Part shown: piece after piece, positions 29,511 to 35,911 of the stretch
How the letters are laid out: every line of letters starts with the position of its first letter
Numbering within the stretch: the first letter of the stretch is position 1
NCBI GenBank assembly: GCA_009784445.1
Contig: WRBQ01000019.1
Coordinates: forward strand, 1 to 35,911
DNA length: 35,911 nucleotides
From: Oscillospiraceae bacterium
GTDB lineage: Bacteria; Bacillota; Clostridia; Oscillospirales; Acutalibacteraceae
Direction of reading: 5' to 3'
Translations under genes and position numbers: made by a program
The notes under the pieces: model-generated
The model's database searches: none
Told to the model about the DNA's origin: nothing
The model's input: only the letters and a program-made list of their open reading frames with translations

Positions 29511-30934
29511 CCCAACAGCCCTTTATATAGCTTGATATACGCCCCCGCGCTTTTGCCCCAGCTGAAATCGCAGGCCATGGCGCGGCGCACCAGCACTTGC
29601 CAGCCCGCTTCGTCGGCGTAGCCTTGCAGGGCGCGGCGCAGGGTAATGAGCAGCGCCTCGGCAGTTGTGTCTGCAAACGTGAAGCCGTTGCCCTCGCCGT
29701 CGCCACTGTCGGTGATGCTATCACGCAGGCCGCCGGTTTCGCGTACCACGGGGATCGAGCCATAGCGCAGGGCGATCATTTGCGAAAGCCCGCAGGGTTC
29801 GCTTTGGCTGGGCATGAGGAAAAGGTCGCTGCCGGCGTAAATTTGCCGAGACAATGCAGGCTTGAAGTCGCAGCAAAAGGCCACACGAGTGCTGAATTTC
29901 TCCGCTAAGTAGTGGAAAAATTGCTCGTATTCGTAATCACCAGTGCCCAGCACAACCAGCTGCGCGTCGCTTTCTTGCAGCAGTTGCTCCATGCAGCCTT
30001 GAATATAGGCCATGCCTTTGTGCGCAGCCAAACGGCTAACCATGCCAATGAGCGGCACGCGCGGCTCAACGTCAAGGTTGAACTGGCTTTGCAGGGCAGC
30101 CTTGCATGCGGCTTTGCCCGTTAGGTCTTCGGCGCAGAAGTTTGCGGTGATGTGTGGGTCGTCGACGGGGTTTTGGCCTTGCACATCAATGCCATTGAGG
30201 ATGCCGCTGAGCTTGTGCTGGCGTTGCGCCAAAATATCCTCAAGCCCGTGGCCGTACTCCGGTGTGAGAATTTCACGCGAGTAGCTTTCGCTGACGGTAT
30301 TCACCGCGTGGGCGCACTCAATGCCGCCTTTCATCAAGTTGATGCCACCGTTGTGCTCTACTAAGCTTGAATGCTCGGCATCTAGGCCAAAGACATCGCC
30401 CAAAATGGCCATGTCGTACTTTCCTTGGTACTCGATGTTGTGGATGGTGAACAGCGTGCGCATGTGCTGATAAAACGGCAACTTGCCATAGTGTGTGGTG
30501 TGATACACCGGCACCAGCGCGCAATGCCAGTCGTTGCAATGCAGAATATCCGGCACAAAATCGTCCAAGTGCGGTAGAATTTCCAGCACGGCGCGGGCAA
30601 AAAACGCAAAGCGTTCGCCGTCGTCGTAATGCCCATACAGCTTGGCACCGCGTTTGAAATAGTATTGGTTGTCGAGAAAATAGTATACCACGCCGTTGTG
30701 CTGCGCCTCAAACAGCCCGCAATATTGCTTGCGCCAAGCAAGCGGCACCACAATGTGCGTAACGAACTTCATGCTTGCGCGCAGCTCGGGGTTAATGGCG
30801 TCGTGCAGGGGTAGAATCACCCGCGCGCCTACCACACGCTTGCGCAACGCTTGCGGCAGCGAGCCTGCGACGTCCGCCAAGCCGCCGCTGGCCACAAATG
30901 GGCGGGACTCGCTGGTGACAAATAAAACTTTCAT
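29507..30934 (-). CDS. glgA: Glycogen synthase (ADP-glucose)
   Basis: 475 residues, a standard bacterial GlgA (GT5). It extends alpha-1,4-glucan from ADP-glucose. The N-terminal FVASGGLADVAGSLPQALRK corresponds to the K-x-G-G-L ADP-glucose loop, with Ala-Ser in place of Lys-Thr/Ser, a variation I believe occurs in other Clostridia. HNIEYQGKYD, the GGINLMKGGIECAHAVNTVS region, NGIDVQGQNP and the C-terminal FLMPSQSEPCGLSQMIALRYG, GSIPVVRETGGL are all present. ATG 30934 has an AAAGGA SD (30942-30947) 7 nt away, which is the end of a dispersed repeat. It follows glgC across a 176-bp repeat-filled gap. Confidence 0.95.
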   Translation of the reverse strand: MKVLFVTSESRPFVASGGLADVAGSLPQALRKRVVGARVILPLHDAINPELRASMKFVTHIVVPLAWRKQYCGLFEAQHNGVVYYFLDNQYYFKRGAKLYGHYDDGERFAFFARAVLEILPHLDDFVPDILHCNDWHCALVPVYHTTHYGKLPFYQHMRTLFTIHNIEYQGKYDMAILGDVFGLDAEHSSLVEHNGGINLMKGGIECAHAVNTVSESYSREILTPEYGHGLEDILAQRQHKLSGILNGIDVQGQNPVDDPHITANFCAEDLTGKAACKAALQSQFNLDVEPRVPLIGMVSRLAAHKGMAYIQGCMEQLLQESDAQLVVLGTGDYEYEQFFHYLAEKFSTRVAFCCDFKPALSRQIYAGSDLFLMPSQSEPCGLSQMIALRYGSIPVVRETGGLRDSITDSGDGEGNGFTFADTTAEALLITLRRALQGYADEAGWQVLVRRAMACDFSWGKSAGAYIKLYKGLLG

Positions 30935-30941
30935 GGCTGGA

Positions 30942-31105
30942 TCCTTTCTTGTTGTTCTTTTTTTGCAAAAAAAGAACCAAAAAAACCTATGTCGCTCCGC
31001 GGTGGATTTTTATGGGGCTGGAATAGAACACAGCGAAGCGACTTTTGCGCGCCTTAGCGTGCACAAAGTAGAGCCCCACCGCAGGTGGTTTTTGCAAAAA
31101 AGAAC
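30942..31105. repeat. Composite repeat block between glgC and glgA (AT palindrome copy 4 and CGAAGCG module)
   Basis: From the glgA side on the minus strand: AAGAAAGGA with the glgA SD (30942-30947), palindrome 30954-30977, then ACATAGG and the CGGAGCGACAT region. On the plus strand 31014-31090 reads GGGGCTGGAATAGAACACAG, CGAAGCGAC, then a 30-bp spacer and GAGCCCCACCGCAGGTGG, followed by a partial palindrome TTTTTGCAAAAAAGAAC (31089-31105). The two modules therefore face each other. Nothing else is visible in this gap. Confidence 0.85.
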
Positions 31106-31110
31106 AGAGA

Positions 31111-32304
31111 TTACGCCTCCACCATTTCTTTGGGCAGCACTACCCTGCTGGGCTCAAGTTGCACGTTTTCGCCAACCACGGCAACACCCCAGATGTCTTT
31201 GTTGCTGCAATGTTCGGGACGCACACCAACCACGCAATCCTCGCCCACCACGGCGTTTTCGGCAATGATGGCATACTGCACCACGGCGCCGGCCTTGACT
31301 GTTACGCCTGGCATGAGAATGCTGTCGCGCACAATGGCGCCTTCTTCCACTTGCGCCCAAGGGAACAACACGCTGGCATCTACTTCGCCGTCAATCTTGC
31401 AGCCGTTGGCGATTAAGCAGTTTTGCGTTTTTGCTTGCGGACCAAACAACGCAGGCGGCGCGTTGGTGTTGCGCGAATAAATCACCCAGCTTGGGTCGCT
31501 CATATCCAGACCAGCCTTGGGGTTGAGCAAGTCCATATTGGCTTCCCACAGGCTTTCGATGGTGCCCACGTCTTTCCAATAGCCATCAAAGGCATAGGCG
31601 GCCATGCGCTCGCCAGCGGCATGCATGGCGGGAATGACATCTTTGCCGAAGTCGTTGCTGCTGCCAGCCTTGGCTTCGTCGTCAATGAGATATTGCCGCA
31701 GCTTTGCCCACGTGAAGACATACACACCCATGCTGGCCTTGTTGCTGCGCGGGTTCTCGGGTTTTTCTTCAAATTCGGTAATGAAGCCGTCGTCGCCCAC
31801 TAGCATTAGTCCAAAGCGGCTGGCTTCTTCCCACTCCACTTCCAGCATGGCGATGGTGCAGTCAGCTTGCTTTTCTTTGTGGTGAGCGAGCATTTTGGCG
31901 TAGTCCATTTTGTAGATATGGTCGCCGGAAAGCACGAGCACGTACTCTGGGCTGTAGCGATCGATGAAGTGTATGTTTTGATAGATGGCGTTGGCGGTGC
32001 CTTTGTACCACTGTGTGCCCTGCATTTGTTGGTAAGGCGACAGCACGTGCACGCCGCCGTGCATGCGATTGAGATCCCAAGGCGAGCCTTTGCCGATGTA
32101 ATCATTGAGCGCAAGAGGCTGGTATTGGGTGAGCACGCCCACGGTGTCGATGCCGCTGTTCACGCAGTTGGAAAGCGGGAAGTCGATGATGCGATATTTG
32201 CCGCCATAGGGCACGGCTGGTTTGGCGATTTTGTGCGTGAGCACCCCCAAACGGCTGCCTTGTCCCCCGGCCAGCAGCATGGCCACGCAGTGTTGATGTT
32301 GCAT
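31111..32304 (-). CDS. glgC: Glucose-1-phosphate adenylyltransferase
   Basis: 397 residues. Makes ADP-glucose from glucose-1-phosphate and ATP, the first committed step of glycogen synthesis. The nucleotidyl-transfer loop [55 protein letters not shown] and the C-terminal left-handed beta-helix part with hexapeptide-like repeats ([20 protein letters not shown]) are all present. ATG 32304 has AGGAGG about 6 nt upstream. A glgD paralogue, common beside glgC in other Firmicutes, is not here. Confidence 0.96.
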   Translation of the reverse strand: MQHQHCVAMLLAGGQGSRLGVLTHKIAKPAVPYGGKYRIIDFPLSNCVNSGIDTVGVLTQYQPLALNDYIGKGSPWDLNRMHGGVHVLSPYQQMQGTQWYKGTANAIYQNIHFIDRYSPEYVLVLSGDHIYKMDYAKMLAHHKEKQADCTIAMLEVEWEEASRFGLMLVGDDGFITEFEEKPENPRSNKASMGVYVFTWAKLRQYLIDDEAKAGSSNDFGKDVIPAMHAAGERMAAYAFDGYWKDVGTIESLWEANMDLLNPKAGLDMSDPSWVIYSRNTNAPPALFGPQAKTQNCLIANGCKIDGEVDASVLFPWAQVEEGAIVRDSILMPGVTVKAGAVVQYAIIAENAVVGEDCVVGVRPEHCSNKDIWGVAVVGENVQLEPSRVVLPKEMVEA

Positions 32305-32336
32305 AGAGCCCTCCTTGACTTTATTTTTATCGTGCT

Positions 32337-32360
32337 GTAGGGGCGGCGATTACGCCGCCC
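32337..32360 (+). repeat. REP-like palindrome, copy 5
   Basis: GTAG (32337-32340), perfect stem GGGCGGCG (32341-32348), loop ATTA, stem CGCCGCCC (32353-32360). It lies in the glgB-glgC gap and forms an inverted pair with copy 6, here with the GTAG feet facing outward. Confidence 0.88.
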
Positions 32361-32385
32361 AGAGTTAATGTATTTGTTAGGGTTC

Positions 32386-32409
32386 GGGTGGCATGATTGC
32401 CACCCCTAC
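32386..32409 (-). repeat. REP-like palindrome, copy 6
   Basis: Stem GGGTGGCA (32386-32393), loop TGAT, stem TGCCACCC (32398-32405), then CTAC (32406-32409). The A-T pair next to the loop and the T-A pair at position 4 are compensatory changes relative to copy 5. Confidence 0.88.
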
Positions 32410-32425
32410 AGGTTGCGCGAATTTA

Positions 32426-34297
32426 TCACCCCAAGAACACAACCGAATTACCCGGCAGGTTCAGGCTTAACGCGCACGGCAAGCCATGCAGTGCTTTATC
32501 TTGTGTATGCACGCTTGTCCCTATGTATGCACCTGCGCCGCCGAATTGCTCGTCGTCAGTGTGGAACAACACTTGCCACTCCCCTGCTTGCGGCACGCCA
32601 ACGCAGTAATTCTCACGCGCAACAGGTGTGAAGTTGCACACGCAAACTAGCTCATGGCCGTCACGGTCAATGCGCCGAAAGGCAATGACGCTGTTGTCGC
32701 AGTCGTCGCCGCAAATCCAAGCAAAGCTGCGCTGATTATCATCGGCTTGCCACAGGGCGGGCTGCCCGCGATAAAACGCATTGAGCGCCCCCACGAAGCT
32801 CTGTAATTGCTTGTGCGAGGCGTATTCCAGCAGCAGCCAGTCCAGCTCTTGCTGGTAGTTCCACTCAATGAACTGTCCGATTTCCTGGCCCATAAACAGC
32901 AGCTTTTTGCCCGGGTGCGCAAACATGAAGCCCAAAAACGCACGCAGCGCCGTGAATTTTTCGTTGTAGTCCCCCGGCATTTTGGAAAGCAGCGAATGCT
33001 TGCCGTGCACCACTTCGTCGTGCGAAATGGGCAGGATGAAATTCTCGCTGAAGGCATAGTGGAAGGAAAATGTGACCAGGTTGTGGTTGGGCTTGCGGTG
33101 CACCGGATCTAGGGCGAAATAGCGCAGATTGTCGTTCATCCAGCCCATGTTCCACTTGAAGTTAAAGCCTAAGCCGCCTACCTCCGGCGGGCGAGTAACT
33201 TGCGGCCAAGCGGTGCTTTCCTCCGCGGCCATGATTGCGCCCGGAAAGCGCTCCAGCACTGCGGTGTTGATTTGCTGCAGTAGCGAAACCACCTCAAGAT
33301 TTTCGGCGCCGCCATGTTCGTTGGCCAGCCATTGGCCGTCTTCGCGGTCATAGTTGCGATACAGCATGCTGGCCACGGCGTCTACGCGCAGGCCGTCCAC
33401 GTGGTATTCCTCCAGCCAAAACATGGCAGAGCTTAACAAAAACGAGCGTACTTCAGCTTTGCTATAATCAAACACGGCGGTGTCCCAGCTCTTGTGGTGG
33501 CCAATGCGTTCGTCGGCGTATTCAAAGCAGGGCTCACCGTCGAACTGCGCCAGGCCGTGTGCGTCGCGCGCAAAATGCGCAGGCACCCAGTCCAATATCA
33601 CACCCAGCCCGGCTTGGTGGCATTGGTCGATGAAAAACATGAGGTCGCGTGGTTCGCCATAGCGCGAGGTGGCGGCGAAATAGCCCGTGGTTTGGTAGCC
33701 CCACGAGCCGCCAAAGGGGTGTTCGGTCAGCGGCATGACTTCGATGTGCGTGAAGCCCAGTTTTTTCACGTAGGGAATCAGTTCGTCGGCCAGTTTGCGA
33801 TAGCTGAAGGGCGCGCCGTCGGCAAATCTGCGCCACGAACCCAAGTGCACTTCATAGATGCTCATGGGTTGCTGCTGCGGATTTAGCTGCGCACGGGCGG
33901 CAAGCCAGTCGGCATCGTTCCATGCATAGCAGTGCGACAGCGGGTAATACTTCGACGAATTGCCGGTGTCGGCCTCGCAGTGAAAAGCAAAGGGGTCGTT
34001 TTTTAGGCGGCGCTTGCCGTCTTGCCCGGTGATGCAAAACTTATAGGCCGTGAAGGGTTGCAACTCGGCGATTTCGGCCTCCCACACGCCTTGGTTATTC
34101 ACACGGGCGCAAGGGTTTGCGCTGGGGTTCCAGTCGTTGAAGTCACCCACCACGCTCACCGCGCGGGCAGCCGGTGCCCACACGCGAAACACCGCCGCAG
34201 AAAGGTCATACGACCGATGCGCGCCGAAAAAACGATATGCGCGGGCGTTGGTGCCTTGGTGGAATAAGTATAGCGGTAGCTCCATGCGTGGGTTCAT
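32426..34297 (-). CDS. glgB: 1,4-alpha-glucan branching enzyme
   Basis: 623 residues, GH13 family; introduces alpha-1,6 branches in glycogen. An N-terminal CBM48 domain (about 15-110, with RVWAPAARAVSVVGDFNDW) is followed by the barrel: YEVHLGSWRR, GFTHIEVMPLTEHPFGGSWG, GLRVDAVASMLY with nucleophile Asp306, MAAEESTAWP with Glu359, and PISHDEVVHGKHSLL. The 53-residue spacing between the two acids matches other GlgB proteins. ATG 34297 has a GAGGTG SD; the frame is open 19 codons further, but those lie over the promoter. It heads the nine-gene minus-strand run. Confidence 0.95.
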   Translation of the reverse strand: MNPRMELPLYLFHQGTNARAYRFFGAHRSYDLSAAVFRVWAPAARAVSVVGDFNDWNPSANPCARVNNQGVWEAEIAELQPFTAYKFCITGQDGKRRLKNDPFAFHCEADTGNSSKYYPLSHCYAWNDADWLAARAQLNPQQQPMSIYEVHLGSWRRFADGAPFSYRKLADELIPYVKKLGFTHIEVMPLTEHPFGGSWGYQTTGYFAATSRYGEPRDLMFFIDQCHQAGLGVILDWVPAHFARDAHGLAQFDGEPCFEYADERIGHHKSWDTAVFDYSKAEVRSFLLSSAMFWLEEYHVDGLRVDAVASMLYRNYDREDGQWLANEHGGAENLEVVSLLQQINTAVLERFPGAIMAAEESTAWPQVTRPPEVGGLGFNFKWNMGWMNDNLRYFALDPVHRKPNHNLVTFSFHYAFSENFILPISHDEVVHGKHSLLSKMPGDYNEKFTALRAFLGFMFAHPGKKLLFMGQEIGQFIEWNYQQELDWLLLEYASHKQLQSFVGALNAFYRGQPALWQADDNQRSFAWICGDDCDNSVIAFRRIDRDGHELVCVCNFTPVARENYCVGVPQAGEWQVLFHTDDEQFGGAGAYIGTSVHTQDKALHGLPCALSLNLPGNSVVFLG

Positions 34298-34334
34298 AGC
34301 TTCACCTCTTTTGGCCTTTTTCACTTGTAGTAAT

Positions 34335-34364
34335 ATTATACCATAGACCCACACAAAAAAGCAA
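34335..34364 (-). promoter_or_regulatory. Sigma-A type promoter of the glgBCA operon
   Basis: On the minus strand TTGCTT (34364-34359), an 18-bp spacer and TATAAT (34340-34335). Predicted start near 34328, leader about 30 nt. Confidence 0.65.
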
Positions 34365-34383
34365 GAATTTTGTGCGAAAAATT

Positions 34384-35112
34384 TTACACAAACAAGCGGA
34401 TGATGTAATAGATGATCGGCACAAGGATGGCAGGCAGCAAATTCCCAATGCGAATTTTTGTTATCTTCAAGATATTCAGCCCAATGCCCACAATCAACAC
34501 CGAACCCACCAGCGAAACCTGCGTCACAAGGGCGTCGCTCAAGAAGGGCGCAATCACCACTGCGAGTGCCGTCAGCGATCCTTGATACACCAGCACTGGC
34601 ACTGCCGAAAGCAGCACGCCCTTGCCCAACGTGGATGCCAGCACCAGCGCAATCACGGCGTCTAACAAGGCCTTGGCAAACAGGATGTCAAAGTTGCGAT
34701 TGATGCCGTCCTCAAGTGAGCCCACAATGGCCATGGCGCCCACGCAGAAAATCAGCGAGGCAGTCACAAAGCCTTGCGCAAAGGTGGAAGACGAATCGTC
34801 TTGCACAAAGCGTTTTTCGCACTTCTTGGCAAGACTATCTAAGCGCTTTTCGATGTTAATGAGCTCCCCTGCCAAGGCACCCAGCGCAAGGGCGATAATC
34901 ACCATGAAGGTGTGCTGTGCATACAAGCCGCTGTTGTGCACGGTGAAGGCGTTGCTTACCGTGCCCCACAACCCAACCATGACCACCGCAAGCCCCAGCC
35001 CGTGGGTGACGGTGTCGGTCAGCCGCGTGGACAAAAAGCGCTTGAGCACAAGCCCCGCCGCGCCGCCGGCCACAATCGCAAGCGTGTTGACCAATGTTCC
35101 TAAACCCGGCAT
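34384..35112 (-). CDS. DUF554 family membrane protein
   Basis: 242 residues, almost entirely hydrophobic, with about seven membrane segments. The opening PGLGTLVNTLAIVAGGAAGL and the later TASLIFCVGAMAIVGSLEDG are hallmarks of the DUF554 (YdfK/YqgA) family, inner-membrane proteins of unknown transport function. A short charged loop lies at about 85-110 (EKRLDSLAKKCEKRFVQDD). ATG 35112 has AGGAGG 7 nt upstream; 22 further open codons overlap the promoter. It has its own promoter (35144-35171). Confidence 0.92.
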   Translation of the reverse strand: MPGLGTLVNTLAIVAGGAAGLVLKRFLSTRLTDTVTHGLGLAVVMVGLWGTVSNAFTVHNSGLYAQHTFMVIIALALGALAGELINIEKRLDSLAKKCEKRFVQDDSSSTFAQGFVTASLIFCVGAMAIVGSLEDGINRNFDILFAKALLDAVIALVLASTLGKGVLLSAVPVLVYQGSLTALAVVIAPFLSDALVTQVSLVGSVLIVGIGLNILKITKIRIGNLLPAILVPIIYYIIRLFV

Positions 35113-35143
35113 AGTTAATCCTCCTGCTATGTTGCATATATTT

Positions 35144-35171
35144 ATTATAACATAAAAAAGGGGCTTGTCAA
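35144..35171 (-). promoter_or_regulatory. Sigma-A promoter of the DUF554 gene
   Basis: On the minus strand TTGACA (35171-35166), a 16-bp spacer and TATAAT (35149-35144). The -35 box overlaps that of the divergent GH4 promoter. Confidence 0.75.
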
Positions 35172-35193
35172 CGCCCACGGCTTATGCTATACT
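35165..35193 (+). promoter_or_regulatory. Sigma-A promoter of the GH4 gene
   Basis: TTGTCA (35165-35170), a 17-bp spacer and TATACT (35188-35193). The predicted start is near 35200, so the following repeat (35199-35255) would form the whole leader. Confidence 0.7.
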
Positions 35194-35198
35194 ATAAC

Positions 35199-35255
35199 AG
35201 AGCACAGCGAAGCGACCGAGCCGCACCGCAGGTGCCAAAAAAGAACAAGAAAGGA
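35199..35255 (+). repeat. CGAAGCG module plus SD-bearing end of the AT-palindrome repeat (GH4 leader)
   Basis: CAGAGCACAGCGAAGCGACC, GAGCCGCACCGCAGGTGCC (35199-35236) is joined directly to AAAAAAGAACAAGAAAGGA (35237-35255). The left half of the palindrome is missing. AAAGGA (35250-35255) is the SD of the next gene, 6 nt from its ATG. Confidence 0.85.
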
Positions 35256-35261
35256 CATACC

Positions 35262-35911
35262 ATGAAGATTTGTTTTGTTGGTGCGGGCAGCACCGTGTTT
35301 GCGCGCAATGTGTTGGGCGACTGCATGCTGACTGAGTCTCTGCGTGAGGCGGAAATGGCGCTGTATGATATTGATGGCCAGCGGCTGGAGGATTCATACA
35401 CAATTCTGAGCGCGATGAACAACACCGTGAACGAAGGCCGCGCACGGCTGACGAAATTCTTGGGCGTAGAAAACCGCAAAGATGCCCTGCGTGACGCAGA
35501 TTTTGTCATCACGGCAATCCAAGTGGGGCTTTATGATCCCTGCACCATCATTGACTTTGAAGTGCCCAAAAAATATGGTCTGCGCCAAACCATTGCCGAC
35601 ACGCTGGGCATCGGTGGCATTTTTCGCGCACTGCGCAGCATCCCCGTGTTTGCGGACATCGCACGCGACATGGAGGAAGTTGCCCCCCGCGCCCGCATGC
35701 TCAATTATGTGAACCCCATGGCCATGATTACTGGCTATATGCAGCGCTACACAAACGTACCGACCGTCGGCTTGTGCCACAGTGTGCAGGGTTGCAGCAA
35801 GCACTTGCTTGCCATGCTTGGCTTGGGCGAAAAAGTAGAAGGCCACCGCGACCTGATTGCGGGCATCAATCACATGAGCTGGCTGCTGAAAATTGAAGAT
35901 AAAGATGGCAA
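35262..35911 (+). CDS. Glycoside hydrolase family 4, alpha-galactosidase-like (cut by window edge)
   Basis: 216 residues visible and open at the right edge; full family members have about 430-470. The Rossmann motif FVGAGSTVFARNVLGD at 5-20 binds NAD+. TLGIGGIFRALRSIPV, NYVNPMAM (Asn151), GLCHSVQG (Cys172) and INHMSW (His204) are the GH4 signature residues; Cys and His bind the catalytic Mn2+. GH4 enzymes cleave by an NAD-dependent redox/elimination mechanism. The segment resembles the MelA alpha-galactosidase branch more than the phospho-glucosidases, but alpha-glucosidase or galacturonidase activity is possible. ATG 35262 has AAAGGA 6 nt upstream, delivered by a repeat. Confidence 0.9.
   Translation, partial: MKICFVGAGSTVFARNVLGDCMLTESLREAEMALYDIDGQRLEDSYTILSAMNNTVNEGRARLTKFLGVENRKDALRDADFVITAIQVGLYDPCTIIDFEVPKKYGLRQTIADTLGIGGIFRALRSIPVFADIARDMEEVAPRARMLNYVNPMAMITGYMQRYTNVPTVGLCHSVQGCSKHLLAMLGLGEKVEGHRDLIAGINHMSWLLKIEDKDG

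Noticed and set aside
1-35911. tRNA, rRNA, CRISPR array or transposase genes
   Set aside because: Looked for by eye in all gaps and on both strands; none seen. The repeats are irregularly spaced and intergenic, unlike a CRISPR array.

Overview
The window looks like chromosomal DNA of an endospore-forming, Gram-positive member of the Clostridia with a moderately high GC content, probably uncultured. The evidence is the sporulation genes gpr and spoIIP, the addB-addA pair with the AddB iron-sulfur cysteines, bacterial glgB/glgC/glgA, lipoproteins with a Gram-positive style lipobox, strong AGGAGG Shine-Dalgarno (SD) sites and several near-consensus sigma-A promoters. No tRNA, rRNA, CRISPR array, phage or transposase gene was seen.

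Layout. 1-3802 (minus): fhs, an alpha/beta hydrolase, pheS and the 5' end of pheT. 3912-4325 (minus): a heptad-repeat coiled-coil protein, divergent from tgt (plus, apparently leaderless). 5647-5739 (minus): a 30-residue tryptophan-rich membrane peptide whose promoter lies in the recJ leader. 5810-11642 (plus): recJ, a B12-binding-type radical SAM protein, and a kinase-like/metallo-beta-lactamase fusion. 11639-14250 (minus): gpr, spoIIP and a small membrane protein in the position of yqxA. 14366-18043 (plus): three paralogous lipoproteins and a fourth related membrane-anchored protein of unknown function. 18169-24673 (plus): addB-addA. 24706-34297 (minus): a nine-gene run glgB, glgC, glgA, GNAT, histidine phosphatase, a signal-peptidase homologue without its catalytic dyad, dus, an ANT-like nucleotidyltransferase and cca; most junctions overlap. 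34384-35112 (minus): DUF554 membrane protein. 35262 to the end (plus): a GH4 glycosidase, cut by the window edge.

The main structure not explained by genes is dense, dispersed non-coding repeats, of at least three kinds. (1) Six short palindromes with an 8-bp stem, a 4-nt loop and a GTAG foot, laid out like REP elements and showing compensatory stem changes. (2) A modular AT-palindrome/CGAAGCG element whose end carries an AAAGGA SD placed 6-7 nt before three unrelated start codons (pheS, glgA, GH4 gene). (3) A MITE-like nested inverted repeat between recJ and the radical SAM gene, bracketed by a 20-bp duplication that recreates the downstream ribosome binding site. Some copies supply gene ends or translation signals.

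The most interesting protein candidates are the four-gene lipoprotein cluster, the kinase/MBL fusion, the catalytically disarmed signal peptidase and the tiny membrane peptide. All functions are inferred from sequence motifs read by eye; no database search was run.
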